Shown: positions 12,174 to 23,035, counted from the first letter of the stretch. The stretch is DNA of 64,000 nucleotides from Theocolax elegans (GCA_026168455.1 CM047425.1:47812362-47876361), one strand, 5' to 3'. Notes: a model not told the origin generated them from the sequence alone. Program-made: numbers and translations.

Positions 12174-13689
12174 TGAAAACTAGTCGGAGGAAATCTATAC
12201 ATCAATCGTCTGACAAGAAGTTAGAGGAAGTGATGGATGACGAGCAAGCATGAAAGCTGGTCGTACCCGTAGAGAATCGTCACTCTATTCTGAGAGAGTG
12301 TCACGATGAGCCCTCAGCTGGCTATCTCGGAAGAGAAAAAACATTCGCCCGCGTGGCCCAAACCAATATTGGCCACGGTTCTACGCAAAAGCTGCGGATT
12401 ACGTCAGGCGATGTCAAGTGTGCCAGCAATGTAAGGTAGAGCAACGTGCTCCTTCAGGGTTAATGGGTCACCGTCAATCTGACTGACCATGGCAGGTGGT
12501 AGCAGGAGATATCACCGGCCCGCTTCCACGCTCTAACCGAGGATCCGAATACATCCTAGTATTCCAGGATTTATTCACGCGCTAGGTTGAAGCAATCCCG
12601 ATAAGAAAAGCTAACGCAAAGACGATAGTCCGCAAGCTTCACGAACGAGTGATTAACCGGTTCGGCACTCTGGAAGTATTTCATTCGGAGAACGGGACCG
12701 AGTTTAAAAATAAACTTGTAGACGGATACCTCGAAACTAAGGGAGTGTATAATTCAACGACACCCCCTTATCACGCACAGGCCAATCCTGTCGAGAGGGC
12801 CAATCGGACCCTTAAGACAATTGTGACGTCGTATATCCAGGATAAGCACAGCGACTGGAACGATAAGCTGCCAGAGTTAGTCTTTGCACTAAACACAGCG
12901 GTGCAAAGTTCTACTGGATGGAGCCCGGCTATGCTGAACTATGGTCGCCAACCCGAGGCTCATAGCACAGCTCGTCGAGAGCAAGACCGGCTTGCCCAGC
13001 AACAGTTTGTGTTCCGTCAACTGCAGGATTGGAAAGACAAAATCAAACAGTTGCCAAGACTGCTCGAGAACGCAAAGCATCAGTCGGCTGCCAGTAAGGC
13101 CGGGCTAGTCGAAATCTTCAACTCCCGACGAAGGCCAGCGGAATTCGAGGTAGGAGATCTGGTGTGGAAACGCAACCTGATCCTCTCGTCCAGCGCACAA
13201 GGTATCTCGGTTAAGCTTGCTCTGAAATACACAGGGCCATATCTGGTCGTCAGTAGAAAAGGTATGAGTACGAATGTCATACAAGATGATCAAGGGGACC
13301 AAAAAGTGTCTAATATAGAGCATCTGAAGAGATACGTCCCCGAAAATGATGCTGAATCAACTGATGAAGGACAACCTGCGAGATCTCAACCGTCGAGGGA
13401 TGAACAGGTGAAGTGCGACCCACCTGTAACGAGCGCAACCTCCCCTGCGAGGGAGTATAATGCGAGCGAGTCACCTGGCGAAGGGACTATATGTAAACCG
13501 CGTGAGACGTCGAGTACGCCTTTAGATAGGTCCCGCATTCCCAGACGACAGCGTGGTCGTCCCCGGAAAACCACCGCGACCGTAAAGTGCCGATCACCAG
13601 TAGATCAGTCTGCCAATGCAGATACTGAATCAGTTCCCCGGAGTCGAGGACGAGGACGTCCTCCAGGCTCACGAGCGAAGCGGGCGTAA
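12174..13689 (+). pseudogene. pol: Gypsy-1 integrase with two C-terminal AT-hooks
   Basis: The zinc-binding domain is readable at about 12291-12430 (ECHDEPSAGYLG, then CQVCQQCK). The core has GDITGPLP near 12510 and YHAQANPVERANRTLKT; the second catalytic Asp is Glu (HSENGTEF). Stops at 12484-12486 and 12583-12585 break the N-terminal half; the rest (12649-13689, 346 codons) is open. The C-terminus includes GDLVWKRN and GPYLVVSRKG (SH3-like) and then RGRPRK and RGRPPG (residues 302 and 335 of the open frame), both AT-hook cores that bind AT-rich minor groove. Ends just before a GC-rich tail; no env. Confidence 0.88.
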
Positions 13690-13878
13690 AGCGCCAGCAG
13701 CGGCCGAAGGCTAAGGCGGCCTTTAAAGAGACTGCATCCGAATACAGGTTAACCTGTAGCCCCAGTCTTCAACGAGCTGAAGGGGAGGTTCTGACGAACC
13801 TAGTTCTCCGCTCTGCCGTTGCAAGAGATTAACCGCCTGAAACAGTTTCCTTGCATCATGATAAACTTGATGAAAGAG
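13690..13878 (-). pseudogene. Inverted Gypsy gag N-terminal remnant
   Basis: A minus-strand frame from 13923 to 13723 starts MDSVPQETGKRVNEL like the gag at 8837 but then diverges (LLQRQSGELGSSE). It shows that the right inverted arm carries the start of a second, truncated gag, and that the two elements joined head to head or by an inverted duplication at about 13690-13880. Confidence 0.55.
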
Positions 13879-14562
13879 CAACTCGTTAACCCTCTTTCCC
13901 GTTTCTTGAGGAACAGAGTCCATATACAGAGTATGCGCAATCTGGAAATAAGTATAACGGTAAGCGATTTACCGATCAGGTAAGCAACGCGAAAGAGGAT
14001 TTACAGTGCGGCGCGCGCACGAACGCGCGAGAATTGTGCGCGCTCAGCTGGCAGTATCGAGTTCACGCGCGCACGTCAACAACAACGTGTTGAGAAGCCG
14101 GTGTGATATTTTTACGCGATAAAAGAACTGAAGTGTCGGTGCATCTGGTGTGTGGGTGTGAGGTATTTCTCCCTACCAACCTCCATATCGGCGTGCGGAG
14201 CAGCACGTCCCGCAGTAAGGAAAAGAAGGAAGCCAGGAGTCGGCAGCCTTCCCGACCGTTTGAGTGAGAGAGTGAGATAATCCCTAGGTCAAGCTCTTTC
14301 TCCGTTGATCAGCCTTTTCCCGCCGATACGAAATATTCAGATTCACGGTAAGTGGTGCACCATGTTTAGACCCGCGTGTCTGTTTAATATTTCATATCCC
14401 GATTTACCTGGTACGGTCCAGGAGAGGAAGCGTTCCTCTTTCTCCCCCCTCTCGTGACAAATCCCACTCGGGTAGACAGGTCGGTGGTTCGCGGGAGCCA
14501 CTTCACGAGAGAAGGCGCGCGGGACGTAGGCAACTTCTACATCAGAGCTCCCTACGTCAGAG
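13879..14562 (-). repeat. Right inverted arm of the Gypsy composite
   Basis: Reverse complement of 8203-8881 with a few substitutions and indels. The outer tip is CTTCTACATCAGAGCTCC at 14534, next to the direct repeat shared with 8126-8201. Confidence 0.75.
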
Positions 14563-14613
14563 GTACATACATCACATGGTGTGACGTATAGCCATCAGGT
14601 TAAGCAGCCGATC
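14534..14613 (+). repeat. ~80-bp direct repeat, right copy
   Basis: Same orientation as 8126-8201, with small differences in the middle (a GTACATAC insert). After GCCGATC the flank continues ATTCCCGGATCGG, where the left copy runs into the inverted arm. Confidence 0.75.
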
Positions 14614-15529
14614 ATTCCCGGATCGGTTGCTCATAACTCGAACGTTAATAGGTTTTAACTATTTGTTTCACGCTGACCTCGGGGGTAGTAATCGGTACGA
14701 CTACCCTTAAATTGTTAACGTTGATTTGTTATTGTTTAATTATTTATTTAATAAATTGAATCGGCAAGACGATCTTTCTCGCCCATTAACATAATATATC
14801 GATTGTTGATAACATTTTTACCGGTCATAGTCTTATCCCACGAATACCGCCCTCTCCGGTGTTTATTCTGGTCGGCAATTTTTGGCATAGGGCCCAACAC
14901 ACAATATTAAAGTCAAACGAGGTGTTTGACGTTGTTAACGGCATTGCATGGGAATCAAAGTGATTCCCGGCCACATCGTGGGACTGTACACTTAAGGTTG
15001 GTAAGTTGAGACAGATTGGGCCTGACCGGGGCCTTACATTCCCCAGTACCCACCCCGTTACAATTATTATTTAACTAAAAATAGTAATAATTAATGTTAT
15101 TTAATTATACTTATTTCGTTAATCCTTGTGGGCTGTGTCGAATACCCAGGGTGTCGTATCTTGATCAGCGTGTCCGGGGTCCGTCGGTGTCAGCCACTGC
15201 TTGGCACGCTGCATCTAAAAAGAGAGAATTATATTAATATATTGTTTAATGAATGAATTTAATTTGTTAGTAGGGACATGTATTAGGTAGGAAGAAACGA
15301 GAAAATTGAAAATGATAATACCATGAGTGTAAGAAGGTGTGAAAAGTATGAATAAAATAGGTTCGTTGATTTGTAGAATACTAGGAAAGAAATTAAGATA
15401 ATTAGTTGGAAGGTTCTTATTATTTAATAATAAACATAGGGAGAAATAAGGGGTGAAATTGGAACATTTGTCAATTATGAATTAGTAAATAGAGTAAGGA
15501 GTTAAATTTATATTCAAATTTCGCGCTGT
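14614..15529. other. No gene recognised
   Basis: Moderate-GC blocks (14620-14720, 14820-15060, 15120-15210) alternate with AT-rich stretches. No coding frame, partner repeat or RNA was identified. It may be leader or 3' sequence of the neighbouring Gypsy element. Confidence 0.3.
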
Positions 15530-15890
15530 TATCTAGGGATTACTATAGTGACCTATTGAACCAATCAGTAGATGACTATTAGTGATGAGACTACCGTATG
15601 AGTAATTATACAAACATACTACGTTATATGACAGTAGTTACCTCAAATACGGAAAGTCGAAGTATTAGTTGGGACAATGATAACTTATGCAAATTAGTCG
15701 TCATTTTTATCTATAGTGGGGTAAATATGGATAGCTTGATTACACCTATGACGAATGCGGAAGGGTTGGAAATTATAATATTGCCGGATCCCTCACAGGT
15801 AATAAGAGAGAGAAAAGATAGGGACATTATTAGATTGAGGGAGATAGAAAGTCGAAGAAGAAGTCTGGCGTGGTTCTGAAAACGGAACAC
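15530..15890 (+). repeat. Dispersed ~360-bp repeat X, copy 1
   Basis: Matches 58105-58470 in the same orientation at about 80%: shared blocks include TAGGGATT, TCAAATACGGAAAGTCGAA, CTATAGTGGGGTAAATA and ATATTGCCGGATCCCTC. This copy keeps a 93-codon frame (15598-15879) that is broken in the other copy, so coding function is doubtful. The right end abuts the Gypsy leader fragment with GGCGTGGTTCTGAAAA; the other copy shows the same word. Family unknown. Confidence 0.6.
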
Positions 15891-15899
15891 ACCGTGTTG

Positions 15900-16021
15900 T
15901 ACATGTGACACCGTGCGCGCGCTATATCGGTACTCCCAGCTGGGCGTGCACGATTCTCGCGCATTCGTGCGCGCACCGCGCTGCATATACTTTTTTGCGT
16001 TGCTCATCAACTCGCTTACCG

Positions 16022-16022
<1 letters not shown>
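15900..16022 (+). repeat. Gypsy-1 leader/LTR fragment
   Basis: CCAGCTGGGCGTGCACGATT, then CGCGCATTCGTGCGCGCACC and CGCTTACCGTTATA match the GC-rich part of the left arm at 8705-8810. It is cut at the right by the (TA)n tract. Confidence 0.7.

Positions 16023-16064
<42 letters not shown>
16023..16064. repeat. (TA)n microsatellite, insertion site of foldback 1
   Basis: About twenty TA units directly precede the foldback, and TATATATAT follows it at 17720. Confidence 0.9.
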
Positions 16065-16066
<2 letters not shown>

Positions 16067-16625
16067 GTGGTTCTCTGTGACATCGAAGATGAAAAAAATA
16101 AATATTGCTATAACTGTGGGAATATGTTTTAGAGGTATCTAGTAGTTCTCCTGAATTTTTTCAGATTTTTTCTGGGCCATTATTTTAAGTTACAGAGAGT
16201 CAAAGTTGACATTTTAGCACTTTTTTGCATTATATGTCCATTTTCATGAATTTTTAGCTCCCAGGGGATGCATTTTTCACTAAAAACATAAGTATGACTT
16301 TTTTTGTAAAATTTTCCGAACTTTTCATTAAAAATACTTTTAAAGACATATATGTACGCTGTCACACTCTTGTAAGCCATTTAAACCTTAAATAGTGAAA
16401 ATCAGTAATTCTGCTCCGGACTCTGCTAACCTAACACTGTCTAAAAGTTGGCTTTTTATAGTCAGAAACTGCCTAAAAATTTCCAGAGTGGGTCTAAATC
16501 ATTAAGATCACTTATGGTCAAAATATCCGGGAAAAGTGCCCGAAATATTAATAGAAATGTATATTTGTTGCCTTATAACGATGAATCTAGTAGCATGATC
16601 ATTGCAAAAAAATTTATGCACTTAC

Positions 16626-16686
16626 CTTGGAATGGTAGAAAAGTATCTCCACTTGTTTCAGTATCCATCTAATCCCCTGTAAGCTG
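16626..16686 (-). other. Putative 61-nt mini-exon in FB1 left arm
   Basis: On the minus strand, an acceptor (TTTTTAG) precedes 61 nt containing ATGGATACTGAAACAAGTGG and ending CCAAG before a consensus donor GTAAGTG. The same exon with both splice signals is in the other arm and in both arms of the second full copy. See 17098-17158. Confidence 0.4.
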
Positions 16687-17097
16687 CTAAAAATATAAAT
16701 ATTATTATACAAATGTAAAAAATTAATTTTTAAACATTTATAATGCTGAATTTTCAGTTTTACATCCCTTACAAGAAGTATAATACTAATCTGAAGGATT
16801 ACTATAAATATATAAACATCATTATTACAATAACTGAATATACGTATTTAATACAAAAGATATATAAATAAATCGGATATATAATTATAATGAATAATAT
16901 GATAACGTGACAGTGACAAGTTTGAGAAATCTAAACAATGTATTGCTGAATAATAATAATAATAATGTTGATACTTTTATAGTAATCCTTCAGATTAGTA
17001 TTATAATTCTTGTAAGGGATGTAAAACTAAAAATCCAGCATTATAAATGATTAAATAATAATTTTTTATAATTTTATAATAATATTTGTATTTTTAG

Positions 17098-17158
17098 CAC
17101 CGTACAGGGGATTAGATGGATACTGAAACAAGTGGAGATACTTTTCTACCATTCCAAG
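17098..17158 (+). other. Putative 61-nt mini-exon in FB1 right arm
   Basis: Acceptor AG at 17096-17097, ATG at 17116 starting a 14-codon stretch (MDTETSGDTFLPFQ), donor GTAAGTG at 17159. Possibly the first coding exon of the lost autonomous parent, or a captured host exon. Conserved in four arms, but the arms are all near-identical so conservation is weak evidence of function. Confidence 0.4.
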
Positions 17159-17719
17159 GTAAGTGCATAAATTTTTTTGCAATGATCATGCTACTAGATT
17201 CATCGTTATAAGGCAACAAATATACATTTCTATTAATATTTCGGGCACTTTTCCCGGATATTTTGACCATAAGTGATCTTAATGATTTAGACCCACTCTG
17301 GAAATTTTTAGGCAGTTTCTGACTATAAAAAGCCAACTTTTAGACAGTGTTAGGTTAGCAGAGTCCGGAGCAGAATTACTGATTTTCACTATTTAAGGTC
17401 TAAATGGCTTACAAGAGTGTGACAGCGTACATATATGTCTTTAAAAGTATTTTTAATGAAAAGTTCGGAAAATTTTACAAAAAAAGTCATACTTATGTTT
17501 TTAGTGAAAAATGCATCCCCTGGGAGCTAAAAATTCATGAAAATGGACATATAATGCAAAAAAGTGCTAAAATGTCAACTTTGACTCTCTGTAACTTAAA
17601 ATAATGGCCCAGAAAAAATCTGAAAAAATTCAGGAGAACTACTGGATACCTCTAAAACATATTCCCACAGTTATAGCAATATTTATTTTTTTCATCTTCG
17701 ATGTCACAGAGAACCACCC

Positions 17720-17934
17720 ATATATATATTCTTTTTTTTAAAGATATTTCTATAATACGGAGAAGTTAAAGAATATAAATATATACAAATATATAATATT
17801 TTATCAGATTATTATCTTAATTAATTTTCATTACATTTTTGGTGAGTCATTTTAATTATTAGTATAATGAGTGATATTATTCGTCGAGACGAAAAGAAGT
17901 GATTCAGTGCGCGGTTATATTTCGCGGTTCATCT
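17720..17934. other. AT-rich, no feature
   Basis: No coding frame or repeat partner seen. Confidence 0.3.
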
Positions 17935-18225
17935 TGCGACAGGCGTCTAAGGTAAGATCTCTAGTTTCTTACTGAGGAGTCCAAACTGGAGATCGAGTAC
18001 GAAACGCCTTTAATTATATTAAAGGCCGTGCTCTGGGAAATTCCACCAACCCTAGTGGACAAAGAGTACAATAGGCTTGCTTTATTCTAAAGTAAAGCAT
18101 TTAGTTCGGAGAAGCCGATATTATTATACACCTATCTTTATATTTCCATTCAACGGGAATTCCTCTGGGTGATTTCACCGGGTTATAAAGACAAATAAAA
18201 TATTACTATTTTACGATGAAGTCTG
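17935..18225 (+). repeat. LTR-like repeat fragment, partner of 6175-6420
   Basis: Shares ordered blocks with the minus strand of 6175-6420 (GCGTCTAAGG, CTCTGGGA, TCCACCAAC, TAGTGGAC, GCTTTATT). It ends in GGTGATTTCACCGGGTTATA, close to an ACAAATAAA that could be a polyadenylation signal. Typical of the 3' part of an LTR; not proven. Confidence 0.45.
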
Positions 18226-18227
18226 GG

Positions 18228-19203
18228 ACCCGGAAGAATTTTATTTAAATAACTTTTTTTTAATATATTTCTAAACCTGCATCACAAACGAAATTTTTAT
18301 GTAACGCTCACTTAAGTTTGTTAGATGTCGTGGAAACACGTCATTCTTTCTGCATGGTAGTGCAAACCGTCGTTGTGGTCAATTTTCGTAAAAGATTCTT
18401 AGTATATATCCGATATGTTTGGTGAATATAGTAAAAAAATTACATAGATGTTGAAGTCATCATTGAATCAGTACCCGATCTAAGACTCTGGTTTATTATA
18501 ACATTTAATAATAAATTTAATATTTGTAGAGCGACATTTCATTGGCTTGGTCTGCCGACCTCATTGAGCTATATATTACATCAAATGAATTACAAATTAA
18601 ATAACAGTTTAGAAAATAAATAATAAACACAATAAATTGTACCTCACGTTTCTTGTTAAATCATATTTAACTTGTCAAATTCATCGAGACTAGATAGGAA
18701 AACATATCTAGTCGGTTTAAATTTTGAAAATTATTCGACATCTAAAAATAATATCAGCAAAAATTACCTTCAATTTGATCGTTTATAACTCGAAAACAAA
18801 TAAAGATAGACACTTAAACCAAAAACCAGAAGAAAGTTGAGTCCAAGTAGATATGACTCGAAAAAGAAGAAACTCTAATTGCTTAATCTGAAACAAAGTA
18901 ATGAAGAAAATAATAAATTGAAGAAATTATAACTAAAATTTAATATAAAAAATTTATTCTTTTTTATCCTAAGTTTTTCAATTTATTATTTTCTTTATAA
19001 CTTTGTTCCAAATTAAGCAATTTGAGCTTCTTTTTTCAAATCATATCTACTTGAACTCAACTTTCTTCTGGTTATTGGTCAGAGTGTCTCTATTCCCAGT
19101 TATAAGCAATTAAAGTGGAAGTAATTTGATTGCACATATCACTAGATGTCAAATAACTTTCATGAAAGTGGCCATTGGCAAGTAAATTTAACTTCTTCAT
19201 ATT
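18228..19203. repeat. 976-bp tandem duplication, unit 1
   Basis: Begins ACCCGGAAGAATTTTATTT and is followed head-to-tail by a near-identical unit at 19204-20184 (a handful of 1-3 bp indels). The inner part holds a palindrome with ~170-bp arms (18757-18930 and 18955-19127) built from the TATAACTCG/ACTTTCTTCTGG repeat. No coding. Confidence 0.9.
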
Positions 19204-20184
19204 ACCCGGAAGAATTTTATTTAAATAACTTTTTTTTAATATATTTCTAAACCTGCATCACAAACGAAATTTTTATGTAACGCTCACTTAAGTTTGTTAG
19301 ATGTCGTGGAAACACGTCATTCTTTCTGCATGGTAGTGCAAACCGTCGTTGTGGTCAATTTTCGTAAAAGATTCTTAGTATATATCCGATATGTTTGGTG
19401 AATATAGTAAAAAAATTACATAGATGTTGAAGTCATCATTGAATCAGTACCCGATCTAAGACTCTGGTTTATTATAACATTTAATAATAAATTTAATATT
19501 TGTAGAGCGACATTTCATTGGCTTGGTCTGCCGACCTCATTGAGCTATATATTACATCAAATGAATTACAAATTAAATAACAGTTTAGAAAATAAATAAT
19601 AAACACAATAAATTGTACCTCACGTTTCTTGTTAAATCATATTTAACTTGTCAAATTCATCGAGACTAGATAGGAAAACATATCTAGTCGGTTTAAATTT
19701 TGAAAATTATTCGACATCTAAAAATAATATCAGCAAAAATTACCTTCAATTTGATCGTTTATAACTCGAAAACAAATAAAGATAGACACTTAAACCAAAA
19801 ACCAGAAGAAAGTTGAGTCCAAGTAGATATGACTCGAAAAAGAAGAAACTCTAATTGCTTAATCTGAAACAAAGTAATGAAGAAAATAATAAATTGAAGA
19901 AATTATAACTAAAATTTAATATAAAAAATTTATTCTTTTTTATCCTAAAGTTTTTCAATTTATTATTTTCTTTATAACTTTGTTCCAAATTAAGCAATTT
20001 GAGCTTCTTTTTTCAAATCATATCTACTTGAACTCAACTTTCTTCTGGTTATTGGTCAGAGTGTCTCTATTCCCAGTTATAAGCAATTAAAGTGGAAGTA
20101 ATTTTGATTGCACATATCACTAGATGTCAAATAACTTTCATGAAAGTGGCCATTGGCAAGTAATAATTTAACTTTCTTCATATT
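19204..20184. repeat. 976-bp tandem duplication, unit 2
   Basis: Second unit of the duplication. Its right end continues without a break into the Penelope fragment (TTTCTACATTACAAAA), whereas unit 1 is cut at that point, so unit 2 holds the original right flank. The same flank is also at 48775-49005. Confidence 0.9.
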
Positions 20185-20249
20185 TCTACATTACAAAAAA
20201 CATACAAAAGTTAGGATAAGATCTTTTTCCCAGAGGTCAAGTACTACCC

Positions 20250-20810
20250 ATGTTCCATAAAGAAAATCTTAAAATTGTTAAAATATTACTAAATGATAAT
20301 GATTATCCACCCAAATTTGTAAATTCTTCAATCAATAATAGACTATGTAGTATTAAATATTCATATGTGAATAATAAAAATCAATTTCGGGCTCCCATTT
20401 GTACAATATCATTACCTTATAACAAACAATTTTTTTATAAATGTTTGTCGATGTTTAAAATATATAATGTCAACACCATTCCGATAATTAATAATAAATT
20501 AAATAATAGTATGAAACTTGGTAAAGATCCAACAGATAAGTAGGATGTGACAGGTGTTATTTATAAATTTACGTGTAAACAATGTTCTGCTTCATACATT
20601 GGAGAAACGAAACGATGTCTAAAAGATCGGATTAAAGAGCATCAAAGAATAAAAACCCAGATTCTACTGTCATGACTGCTTGTTTAATTTATAAAAATCA
20701 TGAATGTATTCGTTTCTACCTTTGCATTGATATAAATACCAGCTACTTTCGAATTTTCTGTTTACTCGACAACGTCTATCTTGTGCTTCTCAATGCAATT
20801 ACATGCGGAA
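20250..20810 (+). pseudogene. Penelope-like element, RT end plus GIY-YIG start
   Basis: The frame 20250-20543 (VKILLNDNDYPPKFV and FKIYNVNTIPI) matches the linker after the Penelope RT, as also seen at 56757. After a TAG at 20541 the same frame continues with VIYKFTCKQCSASYIGETKR, the GIY-YIG endonuclease start (Y-I-G with R), then decays past 20665. Penelope elements use a GIY-YIG nuclease for target cutting. The 5' RT core is missing. Confidence 0.75.
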
Positions 20811-20814
20811 AAAT

Positions 20815-22855
20815 TTTTTTTATTTTTTTTATTTATTTATTAAGCCAACAAATATTTACAAAACATTACAAAAATGCAGTAAAAACCTATAGAGATAAAA
20901 TTAATTTATCTGTACATAGGGTGGCATAAAACTTAATTCTATAGTTTAAAATCTAAAATGAAACTAAATAAAACTAAATAAAACTGAAAACTACAAGTAA
21001 TGTATAAAGCCCTACACTGGGCCAGTATCACCAGTATACTGGACAGTGCTTGACCTTATACCCAATATCTTATTAACATTGATCTAGCTGTTGTAAAACT
21101 TTCAGTGGACGCATTCATATTTCTAGCAAAAGCAATTTTTTCTATATTGTTTAATCTAGCAGGACATGTTAACCCTACCGCACAAGTAACTCTAAAGTAA
21201 GGAAACATTTCTTTGTGCTGTTTAGATGAGTCACATTTACATGTAGATGTAAAAACAATATCATCAACTACAACAATGTCTTTATAAACTAGTTGCCGCT
21301 TTAGTGAATACATAGAATTAGTAAAAATTTGTTTACCTCTAATACCTCTGTCAAAATACAAAATAGCTTTATTATTTCCTATGTAATTTGAGTCACCATA
21401 CGACATCCTAATTTGATTATGTTGAGGTATCTTATTCTCTTTTATACGTGGAGGAATCATTTTCTTACCATTTTCAAATACCATATCATCTATTTTGCTA
21501 AATACGTTTTCAATAGGTTCATATTTATCATTAGAAATATCAGCATTGTGTGTTATTGATTCTTTCACAAAATTTATTTGCCTAAATTTTGAAAAATAAT
21601 TATTTATGTTTACATTATTTATATTATTTACACTGTTGCAGTTGTGATGTATATCCTGTTCCTCACTTTTATCTTTCAGTTTCGAAGTTGTATTCCTATA
21701 GTCCCCTTCAAGCTTATACATTTTTACTAATTTTTCCCCAATTTCAGTTACAATAAATATGTATTCTTTTGTATTCACATTAATCATTTTGTTCGCATTA
21801 TAATTCGAGATACGTCTATGAGAACGATTACCATTTGTTAAGCAAAAACCCTTGAAGCAAATATATGTTCTTATGTCCAAAAGTAACTGTTATCTAACTA
21901 CAGAGTCCTGCAGGACCTCCAATGCAGAACTTGATATTTCTTCAATTGATTTAGGCATTTTTCGTTTTTTAAGTTTGAATTTTTCTACTTCGGTTACTAG
22001 CTTAATAAAATAGCTTTGAAATTTATCACAGTTTAGTTTCCCTAATATATTTTTGTTCATACAAAATTATTATAAATTTAATTGAATCCAATTCTTAAGT
22101 TTTTTTCTAATATGTTTTTTACTAGTCGTTAAAATTTTTAAATTATTAGGAATTTTATTATATATCCGTATTGCAACAATATAACTATTCTTATTACTTA
22201 CTGATTTAGATATTTTAGGTATTGGTATACTTTTGTTTCTTGTATTTGTAATTCTATTTTTATGAATGTTATGTAATTTCATGTAATGAAAAGTAATAGA
22301 TTCAAGCGCAAATGTTTGTTCAACGGTTAGTGGGTAATTATTAATTAAAAATTTATTTTTGCTTATGATTTTAAGCAATCTGGCTTGCGTACTTGATAAT
22401 AACTTCAGATTATTTTTATAAGCACCCCCCATGAAATAATGCCATACGTTACTATACTATGAAAAAGTGCATAATATAAAATAATTAGAGTTTCGGTTTT
22501 TAGGAGCTTCGAGAATTTAGCAAATACATATGTTAAGTACTTAGTTCTATTTACAATATATTCTATGTGTTCTTTCCATTTCAAATTGAAATCAATTATA
22601 ATCCCAAGATATTTGCAGCTGTTAACTCTATTTAAGGTATTATTATTAATTTTAATATTAACACTTGTAGGTACACTGTCACAATAATTTCCAAAAGTTA
22701 TGTATACAGTTTTGTTAACATTTAACGATACTTTATTGAAAGATAGCCATCTAAATACATGGTCAAGATATTTATTCATTGCATTTTCAGCTAACTCCCA
22801 TGTATTCTCAGTAGCTAACACTACAGTACCATCTGAATAAGCAAATTGATAACTT
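20815..22855 (-). pseudogene. LINE-A 3' fragment (non-LTR RT C-terminus plus extension)
   Basis: Minus strand. 22821-22405 has WLSFNKVSLNVNKTVYITF, CKYLGIIIDFNLKWKEHIEY and ALFHSIVTYGIISWG, the thumb region after the YxDD box of Jockey/CR1-group RTs. 22432-22070 continues with GGAYKNNLKLLSSTQARLLK to a stop. A further frame (21880-21056, plus 56 codons before it) shows DIRTYICFKGFC and SHRRISNYN, also found in the LINE at 59079-60555. The 3' tail is a TTTA-type repeat on the plus strand at 20817-20850. RT fingers/palm and endonuclease are absent; frameshifts separate the pieces. Subfamily not determined. Confidence 0.75.
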
Positions 22856-22929
22856 TATTTATTGTTTGACTATTGTTTTGTTAATCTTTTTATTAACTGT
22901 TTTCTGATATTTATTTGCACTCCAATTGT

Positions 22930-23035
22930 TAATGTATATGAATAATAAGTCGATCTGATGGAGGCGAGGAAAAGAGGAAGAAAACATAATTCTTTCCTTT
23001 ATATTTTACACAACGTTTCGTTTTGTTTTTAATCT
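22930..23035 (-). repeat. Penelope-type 3' end, inverted copy
   Basis: Minus strand reads CGAAACGTTGTG then AAAGGAAAGAATT and the CTTCCTC/GCCTCCATCAGATCGAC block, matching the plus strand at 23677-23770. Together they form an inverted pair about 0.7 kb apart. Confidence 0.55.

Larger units (their letters stand above)
16065..17719. mobile_element. Foldback element FB1, copy 1
   Basis: 1,655 bp with very long inverted arms (about 740 bp each, 16065-16803 and 16979-17719) and a ~175-bp loop. Ends read GGGTGGTTCTCTGTGACATC and its complement, set in TA repeats. The arms carry mirrored frames: 74 codons (16448-16672 plus, 17112-17336 minus, starting MAFYSQKLPKNFQ) and 66 codons (16180-16380 minus, 17404-17604 plus, starting MAYKSVTAYIYVF). 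These match nothing I know and may be accidental. A second full copy is at 49497-51150 (95%+ by eye) and a half copy at 58600-59075. No transposase; superfamily uncertain (TA target fits Tc1/mariner-like mobilisation). Confidence 0.85.

Noticed and set aside
8203..14562. Ginger-type DNA transposon (integrase with inverted ends)
   Set aside because: The element has gag, protease, RT and RNase H remnants in Gypsy order, so it is a retroelement despite the inverted arms.
16448..16672. Conserved 74-aa protein in foldback arms (four mirrored copies)
   Set aside because: Both arms of one element are near-identical by structure, the frame overlaps a putative intron on the other strand, and the old copy at 58.6 kb has lost it. 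No domain recognised.
17404..17604. Conserved 66-aa protein in the foldback arm
   Set aside because: Broken in the second full copy of the element, so it is probably chance.
20672..20929. 85-aa protein
   Set aside because: Overlaps decayed Penelope sequence and the LINE-A tail repeat; no motif.
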